Numbered from the stretch's first letter, positions 32,126-41,540 are shown. The stretch: DNA of 64,000 bases from Kitasatospora humi (GCF_020907985.1 NZ_JAJJPA010000023.1:1-64000); one strand, 5' to 3'. The notes: generated from the sequence alone by a model not told the origin. A program made the numbers and translations.

Positions 32126-33162
32126 CAGGGGTTTCTCACGTCGAAGCCGTAGCGTCCGTCGGACACCGCGCGCTTGAAGGCGGCCAGGGCCTGGGGGTCG
32201 CTGTCGACCTTCCAGTCAACTTCCTTGTTGTAGTCGAACCAGATGAAGCCCAGGCAGTCCGGATGCGCGATCACTCCGGCGGCCAGGTTGGCGATGTCGG
32301 CCGGCTTGCGGGCCCCGGGCTCGGAAGCCGTCTCGGAGATCAGGAACGGCTTGTCGGTGAACTGCCGTACCTCGGTGAGGGTGGGGATGTAGAGCTGCTG
32401 GAAGGTGCCGGCCTCCAGGTGCGTGTAGTACGCCACGATCCCCACCCAGTCCACGTAGGTGTCACCCGGGTAGTACGGCTGCAGCTGCACGTTGGGCATC
32501 GGGTTGATGCTGTTGGGGCTCCAGACCCAGATCACGTTGCCCGCACCGAGTTGGGCGAAGACGTCGTGCACGTGGCGGTAGGCGGCGACGAACTGGTCGG
32601 GGGTGGCGTGCTTGGTGCCCCAGGCGTACCAGCCGCCGTTCATCTCGTGGGCGAAGCTCAACGCGACCGGCACGTCGAGGTTGCGGATCGCCGCCGCGTA
32701 ACCCCTGATGTAGTCGTCGGACTTGCCCGCCGCGATGTCGGCCAGGCTGACGGTGAACGGCTCCCAGGCGATGTACGACACGGCGCCGGCGTCCCAGGCG
32801 TTCTTGGCGCCCTTGGCATCGAAGTTGTCGCCCCAACCGGAGTACGACTCGATCAGGTTGGGCTGCTTGCCCACCTGCTGCGCGAAAGCGGTGATCGAGT
32901 CCATCGAGGTGGGAGCGCCGTCGGCGGAGACGCCGAGGTACTTGTGCGCGGGCTTGAGCAGCGGCCGCACGTCGTAGGGCAGCGCGGCCGGTCCGGCGGA
33001 CGCGGACGCCGGGGCGGCGGACGGGGCCGCACCCGGGCTGCTCGGGTCCGGGCCCGGGCCGACCTGCTTCTCGCCGATCAGCGACGCGCAGCCGGTCAGG
33101 CCGAGCGCCAGACCGAGGGCCGCCAGCGTACGAGCGATCCGGTGCACGGTCGGGCGGTTCAC
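32125..33162 (-). CDS. GH26-like lipoprotein in the glycan operon
   Basis: 345 residues from GTG 33162. Lipoprotein signal with LTGC (Cys25), then a Pro/Ala/Ser linker to about residue 60. The barrel has the GH26 hallmarks: SFAHEMNGGWYAWG (acid/base Glu173), WVWSPN, and KPFLISETAS (nucleophile Glu277). It is anchored outside the cell. Family members cleave beta-mannan or beta-1,3/1,4 glucan; in synthase operons such hydrolases trim or release the growing chain. Overlaps the GT2 gene by 4 bases and shares one base with the next gene. The polymer it acts on is not known. Confidence 0.87.
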   Translation of the reverse strand: MNRPTVHRIARTLAALGLALGLTGCASLIGEKQVGPGPDPSSPGAAPSAAPASASAGPAALPYDVRPLLKPAHKYLGVSADGAPTSMDSITAFAQQVGKQPNLIESYSGWGDNFDAKGAKNAWDAGAVSYIAWEPFTVSLADIAAGKSDDYIRGYAAAIRNLDVPVALSFAHEMNGGWYAWGTKHATPDQFVAAYRHVHDVFAQLGAGNVIWVWSPNSINPMPNVQLQPYYPGDTYVDWVGIVAYYTHLEAGTFQQLYIPTLTEVRQFTDKPFLISETASEPGARKPADIANLAAGVIAHPDCLGFIWFDYNKEVDWKVDSDPQALAAFKRAVSDGRYGFDVRNP

Positions 33163-34772
33163 CCGGTCACCTCCTGGGAGCGCGGCTGGATCAGGATCCG
33201 TCCGACCGTGACCGCGTAGAAGAGGCCGGAGGAGAGCACCAGCGCGAAGTCCGGCGGGTGCAGGGTGAACATCCGGTAGACCGCGGCGACCACCCAGACC
33301 AGCGCGGTGGTCCCGCCCCAGCCGATCAGCCCGATCCAGAACCGCAGTTGGCGGTTCTTGCGGGCCCCGCTGGAGCCGGTCGGCCGCCAGCCCTGCGGCC
33401 GGCGCCGGAGCAGGTCCCAGATCGCGAAGAAGTGCGCCCAGCCGAACATCATCCGGGTCGCCCAGGCCTCCAGGCGGTACGGCGCGCGGTGCCACAGCGG
33501 GAAGATCAGCGTCGCGTACACCAGGCTGGGGATCACCAGCAGCAGGTGCTTGACCTGCAGCAGGTCGGGCCGGCAGAGCAGCAGCATGATCGGCAGCAGC
33601 GGCATCGCGAAGGTCAGCAGCGCCGTGTGGATGTAGTAGAGGAAGCCGGAGACGTAGCACAGCCGGGTGGTGAGGCTCAGCTTGGTGTGCCAGAACTTGT
33701 GGCTGGTCAGCAGGCTCATCGAGCCCATGCACCAGCGGTACTGCTGGTTCTGGAAGGCCCCCAGGCTGTCCGGGCAGACACCGGTGGACAGCGCGACCGG
33801 CACGTACTGCAGGTCCCAGCCCAGGGCGCGCAGGTCGAAGCCGGTGTGCACGTCCTCGGAGTGGGCGATCAGCGTGGTGCCGCCGTTCTCCTCCAGCGCG
33901 GCCCGCCGGTAGACCGCGCAGCTGCCGACGCAGATGGCACCGTCGTTGCGCTGCCGGGCCACCTGGACGGTCCGGTAGAAGAGCTCCTGGATGGCGCCCG
34001 CGCCGCGCTCGATCCAGTTCTGCGAGTCCAGCACCCGGAAGTACTGGGGCGACTGCACGATGCCGAGGCCCGGGTCGCGCTCGAAGTAGGGCAGCAGCTC
34101 TTCCAGCAGGTCGTGGCGGGGTGCGAAGTCGGCGTCCAGGATCAGGATGTAGGTGCCGTCGCTGCGGCCGAAGCCGTAGTGCAGGTTGCCGGCCTTCTTG
34201 AACCAGCCGCGGTTCTCGCGGGTGCCGTACTGGAAGCCGAAGTCGGCGGCCATCGCCTCGACTTCGGGGCTCGCCGCGTCGTCCAGGACGTACGGCGTCA
34301 CCAGGCCCGGGTACTGCTCGCGGAGCTTGCGGACGTGGATCCAGGTGTTGTGCAGGGTCTCCAGCGGCTCACCGCAGACCGGCAGGAAGACGTCGACGGT
34401 GGGGTACCGCTCCGGCTTCCAGGAGCGGACCAGCCGGCGGTGCTCCTTGACGTCGAAGTTGGGCGTGAAGCTGTTCACCCGCAGCGACACCAGGTAGTAG
34501 ACGACGGTGAACAGCAGGAAGGGCAGGCAGAGCCAGAACCAGACCGAAGCCTGGAAGAGTTCCACCTGACTGACCACCAGGCAGCCGAAGCTGATCACCG
34601 AACAGAGCGTGAGCACCCACTGGTGACGGATGGTGTAGCTGTACTTCTCCCGGTTGGTGGGGGGTTCCGGCAGCAGTCGGCTCGGCGTGGGCTCCGGCAG
34701 GGCCGATCCACCGCGTCGCCGCGTCCCCCCGCCACCCCGGCGCCTACGGCCGGTACTGGTGGCAACGCTCAC
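33159..34772 (-). CDS. processive GT2 glycosyltransferase (cellulose-synthase-like)
   Basis: 537 residues. Two N-terminal helices (about 50-95) precede a cytoplasmic GT2 domain with all processive motifs: LDDAAS (164-165), DAD at 213-215, SED at 305-307 and QNQQYRW at 341-347. Further helices follow at about 370-510. This is the D,D,D,QxxRW set of cellulose, curdlan and hyaluronan synthases. The first 45 residues are basic and Gly/Arg-rich (RRRRGGGGTRRRGG). There is no PilZ domain at the C-terminus, so direct c-di-GMP control is not apparent. First gene of the operon GT2-GH26-GT39-GT39; it likely makes and exports a beta-linked polymer. Confidence 0.88.
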   Translation of the reverse strand: MSVATSTGRRRRGGGGTRRRGGSALPEPTPSRLLPEPPTNREKYSYTIRHQWVLTLCSVISFGCLVVSQVELFQASVWFWLCLPFLLFTVVYYLVSLRVNSFTPNFDVKEHRRLVRSWKPERYPTVDVFLPVCGEPLETLHNTWIHVRKLREQYPGLVTPYVLDDAASPEVEAMAADFGFQYGTRENRGWFKKAGNLHYGFGRSDGTYILILDADFAPRHDLLEELLPYFERDPGLGIVQSPQYFRVLDSQNWIERGAGAIQELFYRTVQVARQRNDGAICVGSCAVYRRAALEENGGTTLIAHSEDVHTGFDLRALGWDLQYVPVALSTGVCPDSLGAFQNQQYRWCMGSMSLLTSHKFWHTKLSLTTRLCYVSGFLYYIHTALLTFAMPLLPIMLLLCRPDLLQVKHLLLVIPSLVYATLIFPLWHRAPYRLEAWATRMMFGWAHFFAIWDLLRRRPQGWRPTGSSGARKNRQLRFWIGLIGWGGTTALVWVVAAVYRMFTLHPPDFALVLSSGLFYAVTVGRILIQPRSQEVTG

Positions 34773-34890
34773 CGCGGACCTCTCTCCTGACTCGCTCGTC
34801 TCGCCGCCGCTCGGCCACGGTGCACCCAGGGCTGACGAAGCCTCCCAAAGCCGGGAATCCTATCCGACCCCCCGACAGCCGGACGCCGGG

Positions 34891-35880
34891 TCAGTTGCCG
34901 TTCTTGGCCGTGGCCCGGGCCAGCAGCTGCTGCCGCGCGTAGTCGGCGAAGGACGGTCCTGCGGCGGTGGCGTCCGGGTCGGTCATCGCACCGCCCTGCT
35001 TGATGCTGCCGGACACCGTGAAGTACGCATAACGGCCGACCGAGGCGTGCGTCTCGGTGCAGCCGGAGGCGATGCAGAACTGCGGGACCCCCTGGCCGGA
35101 CAGGCCCTGGATCTGGCCGGTCCGCTTGGCCATCGCCTGGTCGGCCACGTCCTTGGTGTCGAAGACGGCCACGCCGACCGTCACCGCGGCGTCGCCCGAG
35201 ACGTAGGTGGCCCGCACCAGTTCGTGGCAGGCGGTGTCGCCCAGGGCGAGCCCCAGCCCGCCGGTGGTGGCCTTCGAGCACGGCTGGGTGATGCCGGTCG
35301 CCTTGCGGGTCCAGGTCTTGCCGTCGGCCGTGCGGGTCTGGTCGGCGAACAGGGTGGCGGCATCGATCGGCGCCTTGTCCGTGGCCGAGCTGGAGATGAA
35401 CTTCTCGGCGTCCGGGGTGGCCGGGGCCGGGGCCGGGGCGGTCGCCGTCGGCGTCGGATGGTCGTCGGCCTGCTTCTTGCCGTGATCGTTCATCAGGAAG
35501 GCCGTCACGCCGCCGCCGACCAGCACGAGGGCGAGGACGCCCGCACCGGCCCAGATCCAGCGGCGCCGCCGGGACTCCGCCTCGTGGCGGTCGGCCATCG
35601 CCTCCCAGTCGGGCTGGACCGGCTCGGCTCCCGGACCGGCGTTCGGGACCGGCTGCTGGTGGGCCGCGGCGGGCCAGGGACCGGTCGGCTGCGCCTGCTG
35701 GGGGAAGGGCGGTTGACCCGGCGTCGGGCCGGGTGTCGACGGCGGCTGCGGCGGACCGTAGGAGGCGGGTGGCGGACCGAACCCACCGCCCGGGGCGGTC
35801 GGCTCCGGCCCCGGTCCCCCGAGCCCTGGCTGGGCGGGCTGGTGCGGCCAGCCGGCCGGCGTCTGGTTCCCCTCGCTCAT
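34891..35880 (-). CDS. single-pass membrane protein with Pro/Gly-rich cytoplasmic tail
   Basis: 329 residues. Residues 1-105 are Pro/Gln/Gly-rich and low complexity; a basic stop (ESRRRRW) leads into a helix (WAGAGVLALVLVGGGVTAFLM, about 108-130). An extracytoplasmic domain of about 190 residues has four cysteines (QPCSK, DTACH, FCIASGC), suggesting two disulfides. No enzyme motif is seen. It lies 118 bases upstream of the GT2 gene on the same strand, so a link to the glycan operon is possible but unproven. Similar 'proline-rich tail plus helix' proteins are common in streptomycetes. Confidence 0.75.
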   Translation of the reverse strand: MSEGNQTPAGWPHQPAQPGLGGPGPEPTAPGGGFGPPPASYGPPQPPSTPGPTPGQPPFPQQAQPTGPWPAAAHQQPVPNAGPGAEPVQPDWEAMADRHEAESRRRRWIWAGAGVLALVLVGGGVTAFLMNDHGKKQADDHPTPTATAPAPAPATPDAEKFISSSATDKAPIDAATLFADQTRTADGKTWTRKATGITQPCSKATTGGLGLALGDTACHELVRATYVSGDAAVTVGVAVFDTKDVADQAMAKRTGQIQGLSGQGVPQFCIASGCTETHASVGRYAYFTVSGSIKQGGAMTDPDATAAGPSFADYARQQLLARATAKNGN

Positions 35881-36035
35881 GAGCCGAAATCGTAGGCCAT
35901 GGGCCGCTGCCGCAGTCGGCCGGTAATCAATCCGTGCCCCGGCAGCGCTCGAAAAGCTTGGCTCCGTCACCGGTCCGACACGACGCGCCATACTACATCT
36001 GGGGGTCAGCTTCGAACGCACCACTAGATGTATGC

Positions 36036-36140
36036 TCACTTCCGCTGTCGACGCAGGGGAACCCGGTGCGAGTCCGGGACTGCCCCGCAGCGGTGTGCGG
36101 GCGCCTGCCCGCGAGTCCGAGGGCCTGCCGACGGTGTGCC
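36036..36140 (+). ncRNA. cobalamin (AdoCbl) riboswitch before nrdAB
   Basis: The conserved core is readable: AGGGGAACCCGGTGCGAGTC, then CCGGGACTGCCCCGCAGCGG (matching the GGAA..CGGTGcgAgTCCgg..CTGccCCGCaacGGT core) and the B12-box-like AGTCCGAGGGCCTGCC (36114-36129). It lies in a 421-base leader before nrdA. Streptomyces nrdAB operons are known to be switched off by vitamin B12 through such an element, leaving the B12-dependent class II enzyme to work. The rest of the leader (36141-36301) is GC-rich and probably holds the expression platform; exact limits are approximate. Confidence 0.88.
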
Positions 36141-36301
36141 ACCCGGCCTTCCCGCCAAGGCCTTGCAGCACTGTTCCACCGTCCGGGCCTCGCGGGTGGG
36201 CCAGGGGGGCGATGCGCGCCTGCCGATCCGGCGCGTCGGCCTGCCCTGCCTCCGTGAGCCCGGACGCCCCAGTCCGCCGCCGCCACAGGAGAGAGTGCGC
36301 C

Positions 36302-38737
36302 TTGACCGTCGCCGCCTCAGTTTCCCTGCCCTCACAGGGGCTCGCCGACGCTGCCCAATCCGACCCCGGTGCGGAGCTGCTGCGGCTCCTCACCAGCCGG
36401 AGCGCCGACCTCCCCCAGGTGGACCCCGGCCACGTCGCCGCCGCCGCGCTGCGCGGCCGCCACGCCGGCTCGGACTTCGCCGAGCTGCGCGGGCTGGCCG
36501 TGGACGCCGCCGCTTCGATGATCGCCGAGGACCCGCAGTACTCGAAGCTGGCCGCCCGGCTGCTGGCCCAGGAGATCATCGACGAGGCCGCCTCCCAGGG
36601 CGCCGTCTCGTTCGCCACCTCGATCGCCGTCGGCCACGCCGAGGGGCTGATCGGCGACGCCACCGCCGACCTGGTGGCCAAGCACGCCGCCGCCTTCGAC
36701 GCGCTGGTCGACCCGGAGGGCGACGACCGCTTCGAGTACTTCGGACTGCGCACCGTGCAGTCCCGCTACCTGCTGCGCCACCCGATCACCCGCAAGGTGG
36801 TCGAGACCCCGCAGTACTTCCTGCTCCGGGTGGCCGCCGGCCTGGCCGTGGGCGACAGCGAGCAGTCGGTGGCCGAGGTCGCCGAGCTCTACCGCCTGAT
36901 GAGCCGTCTGGAGTACCTGACCAGCTCCCCCACGCTGTTCAACTCCGGTACCCGCCACCCGCAGATGTCCAGCTGCTACCTGCTGGACTCGCCGCTGGAC
37001 AACCTGGACTCCATCTACGAGCGCTACGCCCAGATCGCCCGCCTCTCCAAGCACGCCGGCGGCATCGGCCTGTCCTACAGCCGGATCCGCTCCCGCGGCA
37101 GCCTGATCCGCGGCACCAACGGCAAGTCCAACGGCATCGTGCCGTTCCTGCGCACCCTGGACTCCTCGGTGGCCGCGGTCAACCAGGGCGGCCGGCGCAA
37201 GGGCGCGGCCTGCGTCTACCTGGAGACCTGGCACGCGGACATCGAGGAGTTCCTCGAACTGCGCGACAACACCGGCGAGGAGGCCCGCCGGACCCACAAC
37301 CTCAACCTGGCGCACTGGATCCCGGACGAGTTCATGCGCCGGGTGAACGCCGACCAGGACTGGTCGCTCTTCTCGCCGGCCGACGTGCCGGAGCTGGTCG
37401 ACCTGTGGGGCGCGGAGTTCGACGAGGCCTACCGCAAGGCCGAGTTGGCCGGCAAGGCGGTGCGCACCATCCCGGCGCAGACCCTGTACGCCCGGATGAT
37501 GCGCACCCTGGCGCAGACCGGCAACGGCTGGATGACCTTCAAGGACGCCTCCAACCGGGCCGCCAACCAGACCGCGCTGCCGGGCCGCACGGTGCACTCC
37601 TCCAACCTGTGCACCGAGATCCTGGAGGTCACCGACGACTCCGAGACCGCGGTCTGCAACCTGGGCTCGATCAACCTGGGCGCCCACCTCGCTGACGGCG
37701 CGTCGGCCGACGACCTGCTGAACGCCATGGACTGGGAGCGGCTGGACGCCACCGTGCACACCGCGGTGACCTTCCTGGACCGGGTCGTCGACATCAACTT
37801 CTACCCGACCAAGGAAGCCGGCACCTCCAACTCCCGCTGGCGGCCGGTGGGCCTGGGCCTGATGGGCCTCCAGGACGTCTTCTTCAAGCTGCGCCTGGGC
37901 TTCGACTCCGCCGAGGCCAAGCAGCTGTCCACGCTGATCGCCGAGCGGATCATGCTGGCCGCCTACCAGCGCTCCAGCGAGCTGGCCGAGCAGTTCGGCC
38001 GGCACGAGGCGTACGGCGAGACCCGCGCGGCCCGCGGCCAACTGCACATCGACCACTTCGAGGCCGCGGCGCCGCAGTGGGCCGACCGCTGGGCCGAGCT
38101 GCGGACCCGGATCGCCGCGACCGGTCTGCGCAACTCGCTGCTGCTGGCCATCGCCCCGACCGCGACCATCGCCTCGATCGCCGGCGTCTACGAGTGCATC
38201 GAGCCGCAGGTCTCCAACCTGTTCAAGCGCGAGACCCTGTCCGGCGAGTTCCTGCAGGTCAACCCGTACCTGGTGAAGGACCTCAAGGAGCTGGGCGTCT
38301 GGGACCAGCAGACCCGGGACGCGCTGCGCGACGCCAACGGCTCGGTGCAGGAGCTGGGTTGGCTGCCCGAGGAGGTGCGTTCGCTGTACCGCACCGCCTG
38401 GGAGCTGCCGCAGCGCGCCCTGATCGACCTGGCCGCCGCCCGGCAGCCGTACATCGACCAGAGCCAGTCGCTGAACCTGTTCATGGCCGCCCCGACCATC
38501 GGCAAGCTGAGCTCGATGTACGCCTACGCCTGGAAGGTCGGTCTGAAGACCACCTACTACCTGCGGTCCCGCCCGGCCACCCGGATCGCCCAGGCCGCCT
38601 CCGGCTCGGCCCGCACCGCCGCCCCCGCCCTGCCCGTCAGCGGCTCCGCCGCGGGCGCCCCCGCCCTCACCCAGGCCGAGCAGGACGCCATCGCCTGCTC
38701 GCTGGAGAACCCCGAGTCCTGCGAGGCCTGCCAGTGA
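36302..38737 (+). CDS. nrdA: class Ia ribonucleotide reductase large subunit
   Basis: 811 residues from TTG 36302, 8-9 bases after GGAGAG. The in-frame sequence upstream is riboswitch RNA, so longer starts are rejected. Active-site motifs: SSCYLLDS (first redox Cys), NLCTEIL (Asn-Cys-Glu radical site), CNLGSINLG (second redox Cys), and the C-terminal shuttle cysteines CSLENPESCEACQ. Residues about 90-120 resemble an ATP-cone-like region but reduced. It makes deoxyribonucleotides with NrdB. The gene stop overlaps nrdB by one base. Control by the B12 riboswitch is expected. Confidence 0.95.
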   Translation: MTVAASVSLPSQGLADAAQSDPGAELLRLLTSRSADLPQVDPGHVAAAALRGRHAGSDFAELRGLAVDAAASMIAEDPQYSKLAARLLAQEIIDEAASQGAVSFATSIAVGHAEGLIGDATADLVAKHAAAFDALVDPEGDDRFEYFGLRTVQSRYLLRHPITRKVVETPQYFLLRVAAGLAVGDSEQSVAEVAELYRLMSRLEYLTSSPTLFNSGTRHPQMSSCYLLDSPLDNLDSIYERYAQIARLSKHAGGIGLSYSRIRSRGSLIRGTNGKSNGIVPFLRTLDSSVAAVNQGGRRKGAACVYLETWHADIEEFLELRDNTGEEARRTHNLNLAHWIPDEFMRRVNADQDWSLFSPADVPELVDLWGAEFDEAYRKAELAGKAVRTIPAQTLYARMMRTLAQTGNGWMTFKDASNRAANQTALPGRTVHSSNLCTEILEVTDDSETAVCNLGSINLGAHLADGASADDLLNAMDWERLDATVHTAVTFLDRVVDINFYPTKEAGTSNSRWRPVGLGLMGLQDVFFKLRLGFDSAEAKQLSTLIAERIMLAAYQRSSELAEQFGRHEAYGETRAARGQLHIDHFEAAAPQWADRWAELRTRIAATGLRNSLLLAIAPTATIASIAGVYECIEPQVSNLFKRETLSGEFLQVNPYLVKDLKELGVWDQQTRDALRDANGSVQELGWLPEEVRSLYRTAWELPQRALIDLAAARQPYIDQSQSLNLFMAAPTIGKLSSMYAYAWKVGLKTTYYLRSRPATRIAQAASGSARTAAPALPVSGSAAGAPALTQAEQDAIACSLENPESCEACQ

Positions 38738-39750
38738 TGTCCGACGACCGCAAGATGCTGCTCGACCCCGGCTTCGAGCTGACGCTGCGTCCGATGCGCT
38801 ACCCGTCGTTCTACGACCGGTACCGGGACGCGATCAAGAACACCTGGACCGTGGAGGAGGTGGACCTGCACTCCGACGTCGCCGACCTCGCCAAGCTGAG
38901 CGAGGGCGAGCGGCACCTGATCGGCCGGCTGGTCGCCTTCTTCGCCACCGGTGACTCGATCGTCGCCAACAACGTGGTGCTGAGCCTCTACAAGCACATC
39001 AACTCCCCCGAGGCGCGGCTCTACCTCTCCCGGCAGCTGTTCGAGGAGGCGGTGCACGTCCAGTTCTACCTGACCCTGCTGGACACCTACCTGCCCGACC
39101 CGGACGACCGCGCGGCGGCCTTCGCGGCGGTGGAGAACATCCCCTCCATCCACCAGAAGGCGCAGTTCTGCTTCACGTACATGAACGCGGTCGACCACCT
39201 CGAGTCGCTGCGGAGCAAGGACGACCGCCGGGCCTTCCTGCTCAACCTGATCTGCTTCGCGGCCTGCGTGGAGGGCCTGTTCTTCTACGGCGCCTTCGCC
39301 TACGTCTACTGGTTCCGGTCGCGCGGCCTGCTGCACGGCCTGGCGACCGGCACCAACTGGGTGTTCCGCGACGAGTCCATGCACATGGACTTCGCCATGT
39401 CGGTGGTGGACACGGTCCGCGAGGAGGAGCCCGACCTCTTCGACGACAAGATGGCCCAGCAGGTCACCGAGATGCTGGAGGAGGCCGTCGAGGCCGAGCT
39501 GCAGTTCGCCCGCGACCTCTGCGGTGACGGCCTGCCGGGGATGAACACCGAGTCGATGCGGCAGTACCTGGAGGCCGTCGCCGACCAGCGCCTGGCCCGC
39601 CTGGGCCTGCCGATCCGCTACGGCTCGACCAACCCGTTCGGCTTCATGGAGCTGCAGAACGTCCAGGAGCTGACCAACTTCTTCGAGCGCCGGGTCTCCG
39701 CCTACCAGGTCGCCGTCGAGGGTTCGGTCTCCTTCGACGACGACTTCTGA
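38737..39750 (+). CDS. nrdB: ribonucleotide reductase small subunit
   Basis: 337 residues. Metal ligands are in FFATGDSIVANN (Asp), EEAVHVQFY (Glu, His), CVEGLFFYGAF (Glu) and FRDESMHMDF (Glu, His). The Tyr of VQFY occupies the radical-Tyr position of class Ia proteins. The C-terminus ends SFDDDF, the tail that docks on NrdA. ATG 38737 shares its A with the nrdA TGA; a GTG just before is an alternative start. Confidence 0.95.
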   Translation: MSDDRKMLLDPGFELTLRPMRYPSFYDRYRDAIKNTWTVEEVDLHSDVADLAKLSEGERHLIGRLVAFFATGDSIVANNVVLSLYKHINSPEARLYLSRQLFEEAVHVQFYLTLLDTYLPDPDDRAAAFAAVENIPSIHQKAQFCFTYMNAVDHLESLRSKDDRRAFLLNLICFAACVEGLFFYGAFAYVYWFRSRGLLHGLATGTNWVFRDESMHMDFAMSVVDTVREEEPDLFDDKMAQQVTEMLEEAVEAELQFARDLCGDGLPGMNTESMRQYLEAVADQRLARLGLPIRYGSTNPFGFMELQNVQELTNFFERRVSAYQVAVEGSVSFDDDF

Positions 39751-39777
39751 CGGGCCGCCGGCAGCGCGTCGAACGAA

Positions 39778-39813
39778 GGGGCCGCCGTCTTCCGTCCGGA
39801 AGGCGGCGGCCCC
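39778..39813 (+). terminator. terminator after nrdAB
   Basis: GGGGCCGCCGTCTTCC (39778-39793) pairs with GGAAGGCGGCGGCCCC (39798-39813) with one mismatch and a 4-base loop; it also faces the convergent def gene. Confidence 0.8.
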
Positions 39814-39831
39814 GTGCCGCACCGGCTCAGC

Positions 39832-40458
39832 TCACTCGTTGGGGACGGTGGCGTACCGGGGCGTGCCCTCGGCCATCTGCCGCAGCGCGTCCTTGCGGGC
39901 CCGCTTGGAGAGCCGGTCGATGTAGAGGTAGCCGTTCAGGTGGTCGGTCTCGTGCTGCAGGCAGCGGGCGAAGAAGCCGGTGCCCTCCACCCGGACCGGG
40001 TTGCCGTCCTTGTCCTGGCCGGTCACCGCCGCGTAGGCGGGGCGGGCCAGTTCGGCGTAGGCGGTGGGCACCGACAGGCAGCCCTCGTTGCCGTCGTCCA
40101 GCGCGCGCCGGCCCACCGGGAGCTCCTCGATGACCGGGTTGACGACGTGGCCGATGTGCCGCACGTTGTCGTCGTCCGGGCAGTCGTAGACGAACACCTT
40201 GGCGTCCACGCCGATCTGGTTGGCCGCCAGGCCGACGCCCTCGGCCGCGTACATCGAGACGAACATGTCGTCGATCAGCGCGGCCAGGTCGGCGTCGAAC
40301 TCGGTGACGGTCTTGCACTCGCGGTGCAGCACCGGGTTGCCGACCACGGTGATCGGGCGGGCGGTGCCCTTGGTCAGGTCGGGCTCCTCGCCGATCACCC
40401 GGGCCGGGGCGGCCGGCTCCTGGTGCTCGTGGGTGTGCTCGTCGTGCTGCTCGGCCAT
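39832..40458 (-). CDS. def: peptide deformylase
   Basis: 208 residues from ATG 40458 after AGGAGCGG. All three PDF motifs are intact: GVGLAANQIG (74-83), EGCLSVP with metal ligand Cys127, and QHETDH with His169, Glu170 and His173. It removes the formyl group from nascent proteins. A His/Glu-rich N-terminal tail (about 16 residues, HDEHTHEHQE) is unusual and could bind metal. Several def genes are normal in Streptomyces. Monocistronic, convergent with nrdB. Confidence 0.95.
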   Translation of the reverse strand: MAEQHDEHTHEHQEPAAPARVIGEEPDLTKGTARPITVVGNPVLHRECKTVTEFDADLAALIDDMFVSMYAAEGVGLAANQIGVDAKVFVYDCPDDDNVRHIGHVVNPVIEELPVGRRALDDGNEGCLSVPTAYAELARPAYAAVTGQDKDGNPVRVEGTGFFARCLQHETDHLNGYLYIDRLSKRARKDALRQMAEGTPRYATVPNE

Positions 40459-40529
40459 CGGTCCGCTCCTGTAACGCGTGCTCGGTGCTGTGCTCAAACC
40501 TGAAGGAGGGTCCAAGCCTACGGGCCCGG

Positions 40530-41513
40530 TCAGCAGACCTCTTCCACGTCCCGGTAGGCCCGGGTGGTCGGGGAGGCCGCCACCCAGCGGTCCAGCAGCA
40601 GCCGCACCAGGCCGGCCGGCGCGGCGATGCCGCACTCCCGCTCGGTCAGCCAGCCGCCGGCCCCGCTGCCGTGGCTCAGGTGGCTGAGGTGGCCGGGGTG
40701 CGCGGCGTCGCCGTCGTCATGCGGATCGTGGTGCTCGGTGTAGCCGTCGTCGGTGGCCATCCGGCTCTCCGAGCAGGCCCGGCACAGCAGCCGCACCGAG
40801 GAGGTCCAGTCCTCGGCCGCGTAGCCCGCCTCGGCCACCAGCCGCTCCAGGGCGTCCCGGTCGGCCTCGGTGGCGGCCTGCAGCAGCACCACGTAGGTCG
40901 GCACCGGGGAGGGCGCCCACAGTTCGATCTCGTCGAAGACCGGGAACGCGGCCCCGCCCGCCACCCGCTCGCCGTGCGGGGCGCCGTCGTGCAGCACCAC
41001 CTCGCCCCAGCGGCGGCCGGAGGAGGGCAGCGGGATGGAGAGCACCTCGACCCTGGCCGGATCCAGTCTGCGGCCCCAGACCACCTCGGACTCGCCCTCC
41101 GGCGAGAGCCGCACCGGAGTGGTGCCCAGGTCGAGGCGGACCGGCCCCTCGGCGGCCGGGCCACCCGGCAGCTTCAGCCCGTAGGCCTGCCAGGCCCGAC
41201 GGGCCAGCGGCCAGTCCTGCAGGGCCGTGGCGGTGATGCCCAGGTTCCACCAGTCGGGGGCGCCCTGGTCGCGGTCGAGCAGCGCGACCGCGCGCAGGCC
41301 GGCGACCCGGGCCTGCTCCCAGTCCCGGCGGAACTTGTGCAGCAGGGCCAGGTTGAACCAGGAGTCGGAGAGCCAGGGCTCCAGGTCGGCCGCCATCACC
41401 AGGAGGGCACCGGCGTCCTCGTACCGCCCGTCGCCGATCAGCGTGAAGGCCCGGTCGGTCGTCTGCCGCCAGGTGGCGGACGGCCGATGCCGTGCCCGGT
41501 GGAAGATCTTCAC
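40530..41513 (-). CDS. TPR-containing protein
   Basis: 327 residues from GTG 41513. The N-terminal 100 residues form two to three tetratricopeptide-like repeats (AFTLIGDGRYEDAGALLVMAADLEPW; SWFNLALLHKFRRDWEQARVAGLRAVALLD; WNLGITATALQDWPLARRAWQAYGL). The centre (130-230) is beta-rich with RLSPEGESEVVWGRRLDPARV. A C-terminal His/Asp-rich stretch (EHHDPHDDGDAAHPGHLSHLSH) could bind metal. Conserved in streptomycetes, role unknown. Probably monocistronic. Confidence 0.75.
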   Translation of the reverse strand: MKIFHRARHRPSATWRQTTDRAFTLIGDGRYEDAGALLVMAADLEPWLSDSWFNLALLHKFRRDWEQARVAGLRAVALLDRDQGAPDWWNLGITATALQDWPLARRAWQAYGLKLPGGPAAEGPVRLDLGTTPVRLSPEGESEVVWGRRLDPARVEVLSIPLPSSGRRWGEVVLHDGAPHGERVAGGAAFPVFDEIELWAPSPVPTYVVLLQAATEADRDALERLVAEAGYAAEDWTSSVRLLCRACSESRMATDDGYTEHHDPHDDGDAAHPGHLSHLSHGSGAGGWLTERECGIAAPAGLVRLLLDRWVAASPTTRAYRDVEEVC

Positions 41514-41540
41514 GTTGCCCTGCCGCCCGTTCGCTCGGTC

